From positions 2,419,319 through 2,483,318 of the forward strand of contig NZ_ATUS01000001.1 in the NCBI RefSeq assembly GCF_000420325.1: a stretch of DNA of 64,000 bases, in the 5' to 3' direction. Shown here piece by piece: positions 63,987 through 64,000 of this stretch. Position 1 is the first letter of the stretch. Every line of letters starts with the position of its first letter. A model generated the notes under the pieces. That model searched no databases and was not told the origin of the DNA. It was given only the letters and a program-made list of their open reading frames with translations. This DNA comes from Spongiibacter tropicus DSM 19543 (GTDB taxonomy: Bacteria; Pseudomonadota; Gammaproteobacteria; Pseudomonadales; Spongiibacteraceae). A program made the translations under genes and the position numbers.

Positions 63987-64000
63987 GAACTGAAGAGTTT
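63987..64000 (+). rRNA. 16S rRNA, first ~14 nt (cut by window edge)
   Basis: The window ends in GAACTGAAGAGTTT, the usual first bases of gammaproteobacterial 16S rRNA. The tandem strong promoters and conserved leader upstream support this. The exact mature 5' end may be off by a few bases. Confidence 0.85.

Overview
The window is a gene-dense, moderately GC-rich chromosomal segment of a free-living, probably marine, gammaproteobacterium. Family content and gene order point to the Pseudomonadales/Cellvibrionales, with a Spongiibacteraceae-like member as my best guess. Three blocks look syntenic, from memory, with Pseudomonas: glnA-thiI-(…)-typA; dksA-gluQ-(small ORF)-cbrA-cbrB-(crcZ)-pcnB-folK-panB-panC-panD; and argC/erpA/anmK/M23 peptidase/tyrS followed by an rRNA operon. 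I saw no IS element, prophage, CRISPR array or tRNA.

Layout. 1-2.9 kb: glnA (cut by the left edge) with a near-perfect sigma-54 promoter and NtrC-type sites, divergent from thiI and a thioesterase gene. 2.9-6.9 kb, minus strand: molybdopterin oxidoreductase, NSS-type Na+ symporter and a small membrane protein. 7.1-11.6 kb: a tightly overlapping operon of phosphotransferase, TetR regulator, two SDRs and an MDR oxidoreductase, which looks catabolic but has no known substrate. 11.6-18 kb: a lipoprotein, an SDR-like epimerase, typA, pip, dtd and a small beta-barrel protein. 18-26.8 kb: a glyoxylate-shunt island, with aceK, an F420-type LLM oxidoreductase, an RraA/aldolase-family gene and aceA on the minus strand, divergent from glcB and a LysR gene. 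26.9-32.4 kb: an SlyD-like FKBP, then a four-gene set for making and recycling the compatible solute glucosylglycerate. 32.5-36.3 kb: a long acyl-CoA dehydrogenase and acs.

36.4-47.8 kb is one minus-strand block running from dksA to panD. It carries the CbrA/CbrB carbon-control two-component system. Between cbrB and pcnB lies a short A-rich RNA gene with its own -24/-12 promoter, TGTTAC/GTAACA sites upstream and a terminator downstream. This is a CrcZ-like decoy RNA in the position where Pseudomonas carries crcZ, and it is the most interesting item in the window. Similar AAY-triplet motifs and GTAACA half-sites also occur in the aceA-glcB and panB-panC intergenic regions, suggesting (not proving) that the same circuit reaches acetate/glyoxylate metabolism.

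47.9-57.1 kb: an aminotransferase, a Nudix hydrolase, a secreted CxC protein, an outer-membrane barrel, the haem genes hemB, hemL and hemJ flanking an alanine/glycine symporter, and a ClC chloride transporter. 57.1-63.5 kb: argC, erpA, OmpW-like porin, anmK, M23 peptidase and tyrS. 63.5-64 kb: an rRNA operon leader with tandem strong promoters, ending in the first ~14 nt of 16S rRNA.

Together the genes describe an aerobic heterotroph that grows on acetate and fatty acids (acs, glyoxylate shunt, acyl-CoA dehydrogenase), uses Na+-coupled uptake, makes an osmolyte, and ranks carbon sources through CbrAB and probably Hfq/Crc.
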